DNA of 43,253 nucleotides from Bacteroidales bacterium (GTDB lineage: Bacteria > Bacteroidota > Bacteroidia > Bacteroidales > UBA3663), in the NCBI GenBank assembly GCA_004557315.1, contig SFEH01000023.1:1-43253 (forward strand). The letters are read 5' to 3'. Positions 23,862-32,517 of this stretch are shown in pieces. Position numbers and translations under genes: made by a program. Below the pieces are notes generated by a model. It saw only the letters and a list, made by a program, of their open reading frames with translations. It had not been told where the DNA came from and searched no databases. Positions within the stretch are counted from its first letter, which is position 1. Each line of letters begins with the position of its first letter.

Positions 23862-23894
23862 CACGACATCTTTTCAATTAAAACCATTTATCTT

Positions 23895-25565
23895 ATGATC
23901 ATCAATCTTAAATCTGTAGCATTGGCAATGACATCTATTTGCCTGTTCGCTCAATGCACACCGACTCCGACATCCGAGGCAAGTTACGACGTCATCCCTA
24001 TGCCTCAAAGCATCACACTCACAGAGAGCAGTGAGCCATTTGTGCTCCACTCTGGAACTCAAATCAGTTACACTGCCGGCAATGCCGACATGGAGCGCAA
24101 CGCTCAATTCCTCAAGGACTATCTTGCTCCTCAGCTTGGCTATGAGCTCAAGACCGTTCCTGGCATTGCATCCAAGGGCATAGTGCTCCAGCTTGTCGAT
24201 GGTGAAGCCACAGAAGGCTACAAGATCACTGTTGATGCCAACCGCGTGCTCGTGGAGGCTACTTCTCCTGCAGGTATTTTCTATGGCATCCAGACCATCC
24301 GCAAGTCTCTGCCTGTAGAGCAGGGTGCCGTAGTGGCTCTTCCTGCAGGCACCATCACCGATGCCCCTCGTTTCGACTACCGTGGCGCACATCTCGACGT
24401 GTGCCGTCACTTCTATCCTGTTGACAGCATCAAGACCTACATCGACATGCTCGCACTCCACAATATGAACAAGTTCCACTGGCACCTCACCGAAGACCAG
24501 GGCTGGCGCATCGAGATCAAGCAGTTCCCTAAGCTCACAGAGATTGGTTCGGTGCGCAATGGCACAATGATCCGCAAGGACTGGGACAGCAACGACTCTA
24601 TCCAGTATGGTGGCTTCTACACTCAGGACGAATGTCGTGAGATCGTCAAGTATGCTGCCGACCGCTACATTACTGTCATTCCAGAAATCGACATGCCGGG
24701 CCACATGGTAGCAGCAGTCACTGCTTACCCAGAACTTGGTTGTACAGGTGGTCCTTATTCAGTACGTACCATCTGGGGCGTGAGCGAAGAATTGCTCTGC
24801 GCAGGAAATGACAAGGTCTATGACTTCGTAGAGAAGGTTCTCGACGAAGTGATGGATATCTTCCCTTCGAAGGACATCCACATCGGTGGCGACGAGTGTC
24901 CTAAGACCGAATGGGAGAAGTGCCCAAAGTGCCAGAAGAAGATTAAGGAACTCGGTCTCAAGAAGGACAAGCAGTTCACGGCTGAACAGAAGCTTCAGGC
25001 ATATTTCACTAAACATGTTGACGAATATCTCACCAAGCACGGCCGCAACGCCATTGGTTGGGACGAGATTCTCGAAGGCGGTGTGAGCGAGAACGCTACA
25101 GTAATGTCATGGCGTGGTGAAGTGGGAGGTATCGAGGCTGCACGTCTCAAGCATCGCGTCATCATGACTCCTAACACCTACTGCTATTTCGACTACTATC
25201 AGTCGAAGGACCGCGACAACGAACCATTCGCTATCGGAGGATTCCTGCCAGCAAGCCATGTCTATAGCTACGAGCCTCTCCCTGCAAGCCTCACTCCTGA
25301 GGAGCAGAGCTATATCTGGGGCGTACAGTGCAACGTCTGGACAGAATACATCCCTACTTTCTCTCAGGTTCAGTACATGATCCTGCCTCGCGGAGCTGCT
25401 CTTGCCGAAGTTCAGTGGTCACAGCCAGAGGTGAAAAACTATGAGAAGTTCAAGAACGAACGTCTCCCTCGCCTCATCAAGATCTACGAGCTCAACAACT
25501 ACAACTATTGCAAGCGCATCTATACCGACAAGGAAGAGCCAAGCGATCTTAATGTAGGCTGGTAA
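23895..25565 (+). CDS. GH20 beta-N-acetylhexosaminidase
   Basis: With the ATG at 23895 the protein has 556 residues. A hydrophobic N-terminus ends in LFAQC (Cys21), a possible but atypical lipobox because Gln precedes the Cys. A GH20b domain (~30-150) is followed by the TIM barrel (~155-510). The catalytic Asp-Glu pair is D333-E334 (IGGDECPKTEW), supported by WHLTEDQGWRIEIK and EIDMPGHMVAA. It would release terminal GlcNAc or GalNAc by substrate-assisted catalysis. It is divergent from the LacZ-like gene and upstream of susC, from which it is separated by a long inverted repeat. Confidence 0.93.
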   Translation: MIINLKSVALAMTSICLFAQCTPTPTSEASYDVIPMPQSITLTESSEPFVLHSGTQISYTAGNADMERNAQFLKDYLAPQLGYELKTVPGIASKGIVLQLVDGEATEGYKITVDANRVLVEATSPAGIFYGIQTIRKSLPVEQGAVVALPAGTITDAPRFDYRGAHLDVCRHFYPVDSIKTYIDMLALHNMNKFHWHLTEDQGWRIEIKQFPKLTEIGSVRNGTMIRKDWDSNDSIQYGGFYTQDECREIVKYAADRYITVIPEIDMPGHMVAAVTAYPELGCTGGPYSVRTIWGVSEELLCAGNDKVYDFVEKVLDEVMDIFPSKDIHIGGDECPKTEWEKCPKCQKKIKELGLKKDKQFTAEQKLQAYFTKHVDEYLTKHGRNAIGWDEILEGGVSENATVMSWRGEVGGIEAARLKHRVIMTPNTYCYFDYYQSKDRDNEPFAIGGFLPASHVYSYEPLPASLTPEEQSYIWGVQCNVWTEYIPTFSQVQYMILPRGAALAEVQWSQPEVKNYEKFKNERLPRLIKIYELNNYNYCKRIYTDKEEPSDLNVGW

Positions 25566-25574
25566 AAAGGTCCC

Positions 25575-25643
25575 TTTTTGCAAACTGCGAATATCAGTAT
25601 TATCCTAATTTCGATGATAAGTTGATATTGCAGTTTGCAGAAA
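25575..25643. repeat. Long imperfect inverted repeat between GH20 and susC
   Basis: GCAAACTGC (25580-25588) pairs with GCAGTTTGC (25630-25638), and AATATCA (25590-25596) with TGATATT (25623-25629), leaving one bulged G. Outer TTTTT/AGAAA and inner TTATC/GATAA (25600-25604, 25616-25620) extend it to ~26 pairs. Just before it, AAAAAGG/CCTTTTT (25564-25579) forms a second small hairpin. No U-run follows, so it is a weak terminator; it ends 23 bases before the susC -7 box and could be an operator or activator site. Confidence 0.75.
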
Positions 25644-25665
25644 AACAACAAAAATAAAATCTAAA

Positions 25666-25673
25666 TATCTTTG
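25666..25673 (+). promoter_or_regulatory. -7 box for the susC-susD operon
   Basis: TATCTTTG followed by CATCGC fits the consensus. There is no TTTG at normal spacing, as expected for an activator-dependent promoter. The ~120-base leader includes an (AAAAC)n run around 25717-25740. Confidence 0.7.
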
Positions 25674-25799
25674 CATCGCAAACAATTATTAACAATAATA
25701 ACTTTATACGAACACTCAAAACAAAACAAAACAAAACAAACGAAACAAACAATCTTTATTTGGATCTTAAATTTTATTACTAACTAATCATCTAAGCTA

Positions 25800-28700
25800 A
25801 TGAAACATTTTCTTTCCCTGCTTATCTTGGTAAGCGTTTCATTATCTGCCTATGCCCAAAACATCGTTAAGGGTACGGTAGTAGATACCACAGGCGAGCC
25901 TATCATTGGCGCGGCTGTAATGGTAGCCGGCACAACAACTGGTTCTGTTACAGATTTTGATGGTAATTTCGTGATTGAGAATGTAGCTAACAAGAGTGGT
26001 CAGCTCAAGATTACTTACGTCGGCTACGAGCCTGCAACAGTCAACTTCAAGGTTGGCACACCTGTTAAGGTCACATTGCAGGAAGACAACAAGAATCTTG
26101 AAGAAGTTGTCGTTGTCGGCTTCGGTACACAGAAGAAGGCAAACCTGACAGGTGCAGTTGCAGCTGTTGACAACAAGCTTCTCGACAACCGTCCTCTCAC
26201 TAACCTTTCTTCTGGTCTCGCAGGTTTGCTCCCTGGTGTTTCTGTTGTTCAGACTTCAGGTCAGCCTGGCCAGGATGTCGGTAACATCCACATCCGCGGT
26301 ATCGGCTCCTTGAACGAGTGCGGTCCTCTCGTAATCATCGATGGTTTCGAAGGCTCGATGAATGATGTCAACCCTAACGACGTAGCTAGCATCTCAGTTT
26401 TGAAGGATGCTGCCTCATCTTCTATCTACGGTTCGAAGGCTGCCAATGGTGTCATCCTCATCACAACCAAGCGTGGTCAGAGCGGTAAGGCTACTATCTC
26501 TTACCAGGGTCTCGTAGGTACAACCAAGGCAACTGCTTATCCTAAGTTCATGGGTTCTGATGAGATCGCTGAGAAGTGGAACACAGTGCGCAAGTCTGTA
26601 GGTCTCGACCCTCTCTACACTGATGCAGAAATCCAGAAGTTCCGCGATGGTTCTGATCCTGACAACTATGCCAACACCGACTGGCAGGGTCTCCTCTATA
26701 AGACTGGTTTGCAGACCAACCACAACGTCACTCTCCAGGGTGGTACTGACAATGCCAAGTATCTTGCATCAGTAGGTTACCTCTATCAGCGCGGTATCAT
26801 CGACAACTACGACAAGAATCAGGCTTCTGCCCGTATCAACGTCGATATCAACCCAACTGAGAAGATTGAGACAAGCTGGTCGATCAACTACATGCGACAG
26901 GCTATCAACGAGCCTATGCCTGCTTACAACATGTCAACTGGCACAGGTTCTTACGGCGGTGAGTTCGGTTCTTCTAACTCTGTATATCAGATTCTCCGTC
27001 AGATCAACGTTATCTCTCCTATGATTCCTTATAAATATACTGATGGATCATACGGTCGTATCTCCGATGGTAACCCTATCGCATGGGTTGAGTCAGGAGC
27101 TAGCGGTAACACAATCAAGTCTAACCTCCAGGGTATCGGTAGCATCAAGGTCAAGTTCACAAAAGACTTCTCTGTAAAGGCTTCTGCTGCCTACACAAAG
27201 AACGAAAACGAGGTAGCTGCTCACAACAAGAAGGTGACTTATCATGCAGGTACTCAGGGTACAACTGAGGTTGCTTATAGTACTTCTAACTACGAGCAGA
27301 GCGTACTCGATATCACTCCAGAGTACAAGACTTCTATCAGCGGTCACAACATCAACGTTCTTGCAGGTTATCACGCTGAAATCTACAAGTATCGTTACAA
27401 CATGGGCTATCGCACAGGCATGGCCAACGACATCGTAACAGATATCAATGCTGGTTCTGCTTCAACAGCTAAGGCTAACGGCTATACTCGCGAACTTGCA
27501 ATGTTGTCATGGTTCGGTCGTATCGCTTACGACTACAAGGGACGTTACCTCTTTGAGGCAAACGCACGTTATGATGGTTCTTCACGATTCGCTGATGACA
27601 ACCAGTGGGGTTTCTTCCCATCATTCTCAGCAGGTTGGCGTTTCTCTGACGAAGCATTCTTCGAGTCTTTGAGGGATCTCGTTTCTAATGCTAAGTTCCG
27701 TGCATCTTGGGGTAAGCTCGGTAACCAGAACATTTACTCTTACTACCCAACCATCCAGACAATGTCTCTCGGTTATGGTAACCAGATCGGTGGTTCTTAT
27801 GTCAATGGTGCAATGTCAGTCAACGCTGTCAACAAGAACCTTAAGTGGGAGGCAACTACAACTTGGGGCTTCGGTCTCGATGTCAATATCTGGAAGTTCG
27901 ACGCTACACTCGACTGGTATGAGAAGACTACATCTGGCATCTTGATGACAGTGACTACTCCTCCAATGTTCGCATTGAGCTCATTCTATGACAATGTCGG
28001 CAAGATCCGCAACCGCGGTTTCGAGTTCAACGTCAACTACAACGACAAGTTCGGTGACGTGACATTCGGTGCTGGCTTCAACGGCTGTATCAATATCAAC
28101 AAGGTGCTTGACCTTGGCAAGGACTATGCTACAGGCGAACCTGTTGAGTACCTCGGTGCTGGTGTTGACCAGGCTACAGTTCGTAACGTTGTCGGCAAGC
28201 CAATGCGTCAGTTCTACGGACTTCAGGTTGATGGTTTCTTGAAGGAAAACGAACTCGCTGAATACCAGAAGATGTATGACAACTATGTTACTACTGCCAC
28301 TCTCCGTGCAGGTGACTTGAAGTATGTCGATCAGGATGGCAACGGCAAGATTGATGCAGACGACCGTGTATATCTTGGCTCAATGGATCCTAAGTTCACA
28401 TTCGGATTCCACCTCAGTGCTGCTTGGAAGGGCATCGACATCATCGCATTCTTCCAAGGTACAGGCAACGTAAAGCGCTACATGGGTGATGCACTCGGTG
28501 GTCTCGGAAATGCTGACACCAAGCCTAATGTACTCTGGCGTGACAGCTACTCATTCAAGGGCGAAAGCGCAAAGTATCCTAACATGGGTATTCCTGGTGC
28601 CAACTACTATGGCAACGGCGGACAGAACTCATTCTGGTTGCAGAATGCTTCTTATGTCCGTATGAAAGACCTCCAGGTTGGTTACACATTCCCACGCAAC

Positions 28701-28868
28701 TTGATAGAGCCTTTGGGAATCACCAACTGCCGTATCTACTACTCTGGTCAGAACCTCTTCACAATCACAAAGATGATCAAGGGCTTCGATCCTGAAATGC
28801 CTTCTGGCCGTGGTAACGGTTATCCTTTGAACCTTGTGAATTCTATCGGTGTCAATCTTACATTCTAA
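25800..28868 (+). CDS. SusC/RagA family TonB-dependent outer-membrane transporter
   Basis: This 1022-residue protein has a signal peptide (1-19/20), a carboxypeptidase-D-like domain (~22-95), a TonB-box-like stretch EEVVVVGFGTQKK (101-113), a plug domain (~114-220) with GPLVIIDGF and SVLKDAASSSIYG, and a 22-strand barrel to the C-terminus, ending in an aromatic residue (NLTF). It would import large ligands, usually oligosaccharides, across the outer membrane with its SusD partner and TonB energy. No anti-sigma (STN) domain is present. susD follows 18 bases later. The usual ligand-defining glycosidase is missing from the operon. Confidence 0.97.
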   Translation: MKHFLSLLILVSVSLSAYAQNIVKGTVVDTTGEPIIGAAVMVAGTTTGSVTDFDGNFVIENVANKSGQLKITYVGYEPATVNFKVGTPVKVTLQEDNKNLEEVVVVGFGTQKKANLTGAVAAVDNKLLDNRPLTNLSSGLAGLLPGVSVVQTSGQPGQDVGNIHIRGIGSLNECGPLVIIDGFEGSMNDVNPNDVASISVLKDAASSSIYGSKAANGVILITTKRGQSGKATISYQGLVGTTKATAYPKFMGSDEIAEKWNTVRKSVGLDPLYTDAEIQKFRDGSDPDNYANTDWQGLLYKTGLQTNHNVTLQGGTDNAKYLASVGYLYQRGIIDNYDKNQASARINVDINPTEKIETSWSINYMRQAINEPMPAYNMSTGTGSYGGEFGSSNSVYQILRQINVISPMIPYKYTDGSYGRISDGNPIAWVESGASGNTIKSNLQGIGSIKVKFTKDFSVKASAAYTKNENEVAAHNKKVTYHAGTQGTTEVAYSTSNYEQSVLDITPEYKTSISGHNINVLAGYHAEIYKYRYNMGYRTGMANDIVTDINAGSASTAKANGYTRELAMLSWFGRIAYDYKGRYLFEANARYDGSSRFADDNQWGFFPSFSAGWRFSDEAFFESLRDLVSNAKFRASWGKLGNQNIYSYYPTIQTMSLGYGNQIGGSYVNGAMSVNAVNKNLKWEATTTWGFGLDVNIWKFDATLDWYEKTTSGILMTVTTPPMFALSSFYDNVGKIRNRGFEFNVNYNDKFGDVTFGAGFNGCININKVLDLGKDYATGEPVEYLGAGVDQATVRNVVGKPMRQFYGLQVDGFLKENELAEYQKMYDNYVTTATLRAGDLKYVDQDGNGKIDADDRVYLGSMDPKFTFGFHLSAAWKGIDIIAFFQGTGNVKRYMGDALGGLGNADTKPNVLWRDSYSFKGESAKYPNMGIPGANYYGNGGQNSFWLQNASYVRMKDLQVGYTFPRNLIEPLGITNCRIYYSGQNLFTITKMIKGFDPEMPSGRGNGYPLNLVNSIGVNLTF

Positions 28869-28886
28869 TAATTTATTGAGCAATAT

Positions 28887-30590
28887 ATGAAAAAGTTAAT
28901 ATATAGCGTAGCTTCTGCCGCTTTGATTCTTTCGACAAGCTGCTCAGACTTCCTCGAGAGAGCTCCTCAGGATGCTCTTTCACCATCGACCTTCTGGCAG
29001 ACAGAGTCTGACGCATATCTTGCAATGGTAGGTTGCTACAATGGTCTCGACAATATCTATCATGACGGACATTGGACAGGAATGAACTGTCTTATGATGG
29101 ATGCACTTTCTGATGACTGCTTCGATTATTTCTCATGGGAGGGTTATCAGGTGACTGTCACAGGAAACATAAACTCAAACAATAACGGTGTTGCCGGCAG
29201 CTGGTTCAGATTTGACGACATCCGTGCTTGCAACGAGTATATCCAGATGGAAGGCAATGTGGCTTGGCCTGACGAAGCTACCCAGAAGCAGTATCTTGCT
29301 GAAGTGAAGACCCTCCGTGCCATGCTCTATCAGTTCCGCTCTCAGCTCTTTGGCGACTACCCTCTCGTAACCACCATCCTTGAAACTCCTGGCGATGCTT
29401 ATGTTGAGCGCAACAGTGCTTCTGAGGTCTATGACTTCGTCAAGAAGGAACTCACTGAGGCTATCAACAGCCTTCCTAACAAGGCTGATCAGGCTCAGGG
29501 CCGTATCAACAAGCAGTTTGCTCAGGGTCTCCTCATGCGCCAGTATCTCTGGGAAGGCAATTATGCAAGCGCAGAGACTTTGGCCAAGGACATAATCAAC
29601 AATGGAGGTCTCACCCTTGCATCAAACTACGATGACATGTGGCTCGAAGCTAATCAGTATGATTCTGAGACAATCTTCGACTACTCGTTCATCAGCAACA
29701 CATCGCGCGACTTTTATGGCGACCCATTCGTGCCTAACGGAGCTCTCGGTGGTTGGTCTTCGGTTGTTCCTACTGTCGATCTCGTAGAGTCATTTGAATG
29801 TATCGATGGCAAGCCTATCACAGAGTCTCCATTGTATGATCCAAAGCACCCTTACGAGAATCGTGACCCACGTCTCCGCTCTACTGTCCTCTACTCTGGC
29901 CAGTACTACCCAGGCTACGAAGGCAAGAACCCTCAGGGCGTTTATAACTCATTGCCTCGCTACTTCAGCGATGGTACTGCTAACCCTGACTGGTGGAACT
30001 TCACAGGTAATGCAACCAAGACAGGTTTGAACCTCAAGAAGTATCTCCGTTATGAGAACGTAGCATCAACCGGCTCTGCCCATATGACAGTCCACTACAA
30101 GGCAATGCGACTTGCTGAGGTTATACTCTCACTTGCAGAGTGCTACATCGAGCAGAACAAGAATCTCGATGAAGCAGCTGACCTCATCAACCAGGTTCGC
30201 ACACGAGCTTACGCCAACAACGTCTATGGCGTTGCTGCTCCACTCATCGCAGTTTCTGATCAGGAGACAATGCGTGAACAGGTTCGTCGCGAGCGTCGTA
30301 TGGAACTTGGCACAGAAGGTCTCCGTCGCTTCGACCTCCGTCGCTGGGGCATCTTTGTTGAGAAGATGAACAATTTTACCGTTGCTCACTACGATGGTGA
30401 CCTTACCAACGAGAAAAACGCATACGGCGATTATATTGCGGAGGTTACTGGTATTACAGATGGTGAAAGTGCCAACTGCCCAGTCACTAATGATGGCTTC
30501 AAGAACCTGAAGGACTATCAGAAGTGGTGGCCAATCAGCCAGGGCACAATCGACAATACTCCATCGTTGAAACAGACGGCTGGTTATTAA
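28887..30590 (+). CDS. SusD/RagB family surface lipoprotein
   Basis: This 567-residue protein has a lipoprotein signal (lipobox LSTSC, Cys19) followed by SDFLERAPQ, the usual start of mature SusD proteins. The helical TPR-like scaffold is visible: FWQTESDAYLAMVGCYNGLD, EVKTLRAMLYQFRSQLFGDYPLV, RLAEVILSLAECYIEQ, and the C-terminal RRERRMELGTEGLRRFDLRRWG. It would sit as a lid on the SusC pore and bind the ligand outside the cell. A 13-bp hairpin just after the gene separates it from the membrane-protein gene. Confidence 0.97.
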   Translation: MKKLIYSVASAALILSTSCSDFLERAPQDALSPSTFWQTESDAYLAMVGCYNGLDNIYHDGHWTGMNCLMMDALSDDCFDYFSWEGYQVTVTGNINSNNNGVAGSWFRFDDIRACNEYIQMEGNVAWPDEATQKQYLAEVKTLRAMLYQFRSQLFGDYPLVTTILETPGDAYVERNSASEVYDFVKKELTEAINSLPNKADQAQGRINKQFAQGLLMRQYLWEGNYASAETLAKDIINNGGLTLASNYDDMWLEANQYDSETIFDYSFISNTSRDFYGDPFVPNGALGGWSSVVPTVDLVESFECIDGKPITESPLYDPKHPYENRDPRLRSTVLYSGQYYPGYEGKNPQGVYNSLPRYFSDGTANPDWWNFTGNATKTGLNLKKYLRYENVASTGSAHMTVHYKAMRLAEVILSLAECYIEQNKNLDEAADLINQVRTRAYANNVYGVAAPLIAVSDQETMREQVRRERRMELGTEGLRRFDLRRWGIFVEKMNNFTVAHYDGDLTNEKNAYGDYIAEVTGITDGESANCPVTNDGFKNLKDYQKWWPISQGTIDNTPSLKQTAGY

Positions 30591-30598
30591 TCAATTAA

Positions 30599-30627
30599 AA
30601 TCCTGCCCAGCACTGCTGGGCGGGATT
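30599..30627 (+). terminator. Hairpin between susD and the membrane-protein gene
   Basis: A 13-bp stem runs from AATCCTGCCCAG (30599-30610) to CTGGGCGGGATT (30616-30627), with one G-U pair. The following bases (ATTATTATG) are only moderately T-rich. It may be a partial terminator that lowers expression of the next two genes, or it may protect the susCD mRNA 3' end. Confidence 0.6.
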
Positions 30628-30643
30628 ATTATTATGAATCGCA

Positions 30644-32506
30644 ATGAAGCATACAAAGTACATAGTTCTGACAATACTTGCTGTTGCTGTTGTCTTTTTC
30701 GCATTTCTTTTGCAAAACACGCAGGAATATCTCTTTTTCTTTCGTGAACAGCTGATGGTTTTCTATAACGACGCTGACATCATCGCAAGCCGTTATCTCG
30801 GCATAGGTGGATTGTCGTTGTTACTCTCCCATTGGCTGACCCAGTATTTTGTATTGGAATATGCAGGATCTGTCATCACATCATTGTTGGGAGTCGCTTC
30901 TGCAATTCTGCTTTGGCACAGTATCCCAAGGAAGATGTCTTCATTGTTGATGCTCCCTCTATGCTTTCTCCCTGTCATTTTTCAAGAAGATGCTCTCTTC
31001 GACGTGTATTATGCATATCAGGGCTTCGTTGCATATTTCCTTTTCACCCTTTTCTCTTTTGCCTTTCGTTCATTGCAGCAACACCTGAGTAGCGATTTGC
31101 ACAAGGCTCTGTCAGGTGCAGCCTTGTCGCTTGTCCTCTTCTATTTTGCTGGTGCTACTGCATTCCTCTTCGTTTGCTTTGTCTTTGTCTGCTCAATAAT
31201 AGACAATCCACGCAAATGTTATTATTACATCATCCCTGTGGCTGTGATACTCATAGCTGCGGAATTCTGCGTGGTCAAGGCTTATCTGCCTCTCTATCGC
31301 GACGCGCTTCTCAACAGCGCATATTATGAGCCTATACTCGAACCAACCAATTTCTTCCACACTTCTTGGATCATCACTCTGTTGCTTCCGCTCTTCTCTC
31401 CTCTATTTATTAGTGCTGAGAATCATCTAAAACCTATCATTAAGGCAATATCTACATTCGCAATCCTCATTCTCATCTGTGGCTACGCTTATTTCTCGTC
31501 CGGTCGCAACCAGCAGAAGATGTATCCTATGATTGCAATGGATCATTATATAGTCAAGGGAGACTGGGATGGATTGCTCAATTCCAAATACAGCCAGACG
31601 AGCAATTTCATCATGATGAACCGCGTCAACCTGGCATTGTCGAAAAGCGGACGGTTCCTCGACGACATGTTCAAATTCGGCCAGATGGCTCCCTATAGCC
31701 TCATGACCAACCTTGAAAACCTCTCGCTCGATGTCGAGATTACTTCTACTATCTGCGAAATCTACTGGCAGTTGGACAATATAGCTTCGGCCGACGAACG
31801 TGCCTTCAATTCTTACGAAGGTCTGCGCTATGGTTCTCCTAGTAACCTGAAGATGATGGTGCGCACGAGTCTTGTCTTCGGCCGATACCGCCAAGCTGAG
31901 AAATATATCAAGATGCTCGAACTTACCACCTTCTATAAGGACTGGGCTACTGCCCAACGCCGTTTCCTTTACAACGATGAAGCAGTGGAAGCCGACCCAG
32001 AATATGGCAGCAAGCGCAAAAGCCTTCCTCTCGGCACGCGCGACTTCGTGCAGGCTCGCGGTCCTTATGCCGACCTGCTCGTCACACTCCGTGCCAATCC
32101 GCATGCAACGGCTGCACGCGACTATGCCATCGGATACCTGATTCTCGCCAACGATGTCAAGCACATCAACTCGTTTACCGAGGAGTTCTATGGCACTGAA
32201 GCAATGCCTACTACCCCACTCCGACTTCAGGAAGCCATTCTGGCTGCCAACGAGAAAGACCTCGACTTCTGCCGTGCTCACGGTGTCGAAGAAAAGACAA
32301 TCAGCGAATATCAGCGACTCAAGAAAAACTTCATCCAGGCAAAGGCAAGCGGCACCGACCCTGCCTATGCCATCAGGGAGTGGCGTCACACTTACTGGTA
32401 CTTCCTCCTCGTGACCTCAAGCCGTCTTGCCCAGATGCGAGAACAAATGATCAAGCAGCAGGAAGCGCAAGAATCAGACAAACCACAAATAGGTGCTCAC
32501 GGTTAA
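30644..32506 (+). CDS. Polytopic membrane protein with helical-repeat tail (DUF6057-like)
   Basis: This 620-residue protein has about nine or ten hydrophobic helices in residues 1-290, starting with a clear signal-anchor (residues 6-24). A soluble, mostly helical C-terminal half (~295-605) has TPR-like features (GRYRQAEKYIKMLE; ARDYAIGYLILANDV). I believe it belongs to the Bacteroidales family DUF6057, but this rests on memory. The function is unknown. It lies 53 bases after susD, past a hairpin, and only 11 bases before the CxxCH lipoprotein gene, so those two are probably co-translated. It does not resemble a known transporter family by eye. Confidence 0.8.
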   Translation: MKHTKYIVLTILAVAVVFFAFLLQNTQEYLFFFREQLMVFYNDADIIASRYLGIGGLSLLLSHWLTQYFVLEYAGSVITSLLGVASAILLWHSIPRKMSSLLMLPLCFLPVIFQEDALFDVYYAYQGFVAYFLFTLFSFAFRSLQQHLSSDLHKALSGAALSLVLFYFAGATAFLFVCFVFVCSIIDNPRKCYYYIIPVAVILIAAEFCVVKAYLPLYRDALLNSAYYEPILEPTNFFHTSWIITLLLPLFSPLFISAENHLKPIIKAISTFAILILICGYAYFSSGRNQQKMYPMIAMDHYIVKGDWDGLLNSKYSQTSNFIMMNRVNLALSKSGRFLDDMFKFGQMAPYSLMTNLENLSLDVEITSTICEIYWQLDNIASADERAFNSYEGLRYGSPSNLKMMVRTSLVFGRYRQAEKYIKMLELTTFYKDWATAQRRFLYNDEAVEADPEYGSKRKSLPLGTRDFVQARGPYADLLVTLRANPHATAARDYAIGYLILANDVKHINSFTEEFYGTEAMPTTPLRLQEAILAANEKDLDFCRAHGVEEKTISEYQRLKKNFIQAKASGTDPAYAIREWRHTYWYFLLVTSSRLAQMREQMIKQQEAQESDKPQIGAHG

Positions 32507-32517
32507 TTCAATAAGCA

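Noticed and set aside
25717..25750. (AAAAC)n run as a phase-variation repeat
   Set aside because: It is short, in the untranslated leader of susC, and lies outside the spacing-critical promoter region; no invertible-promoter repeats flank it.
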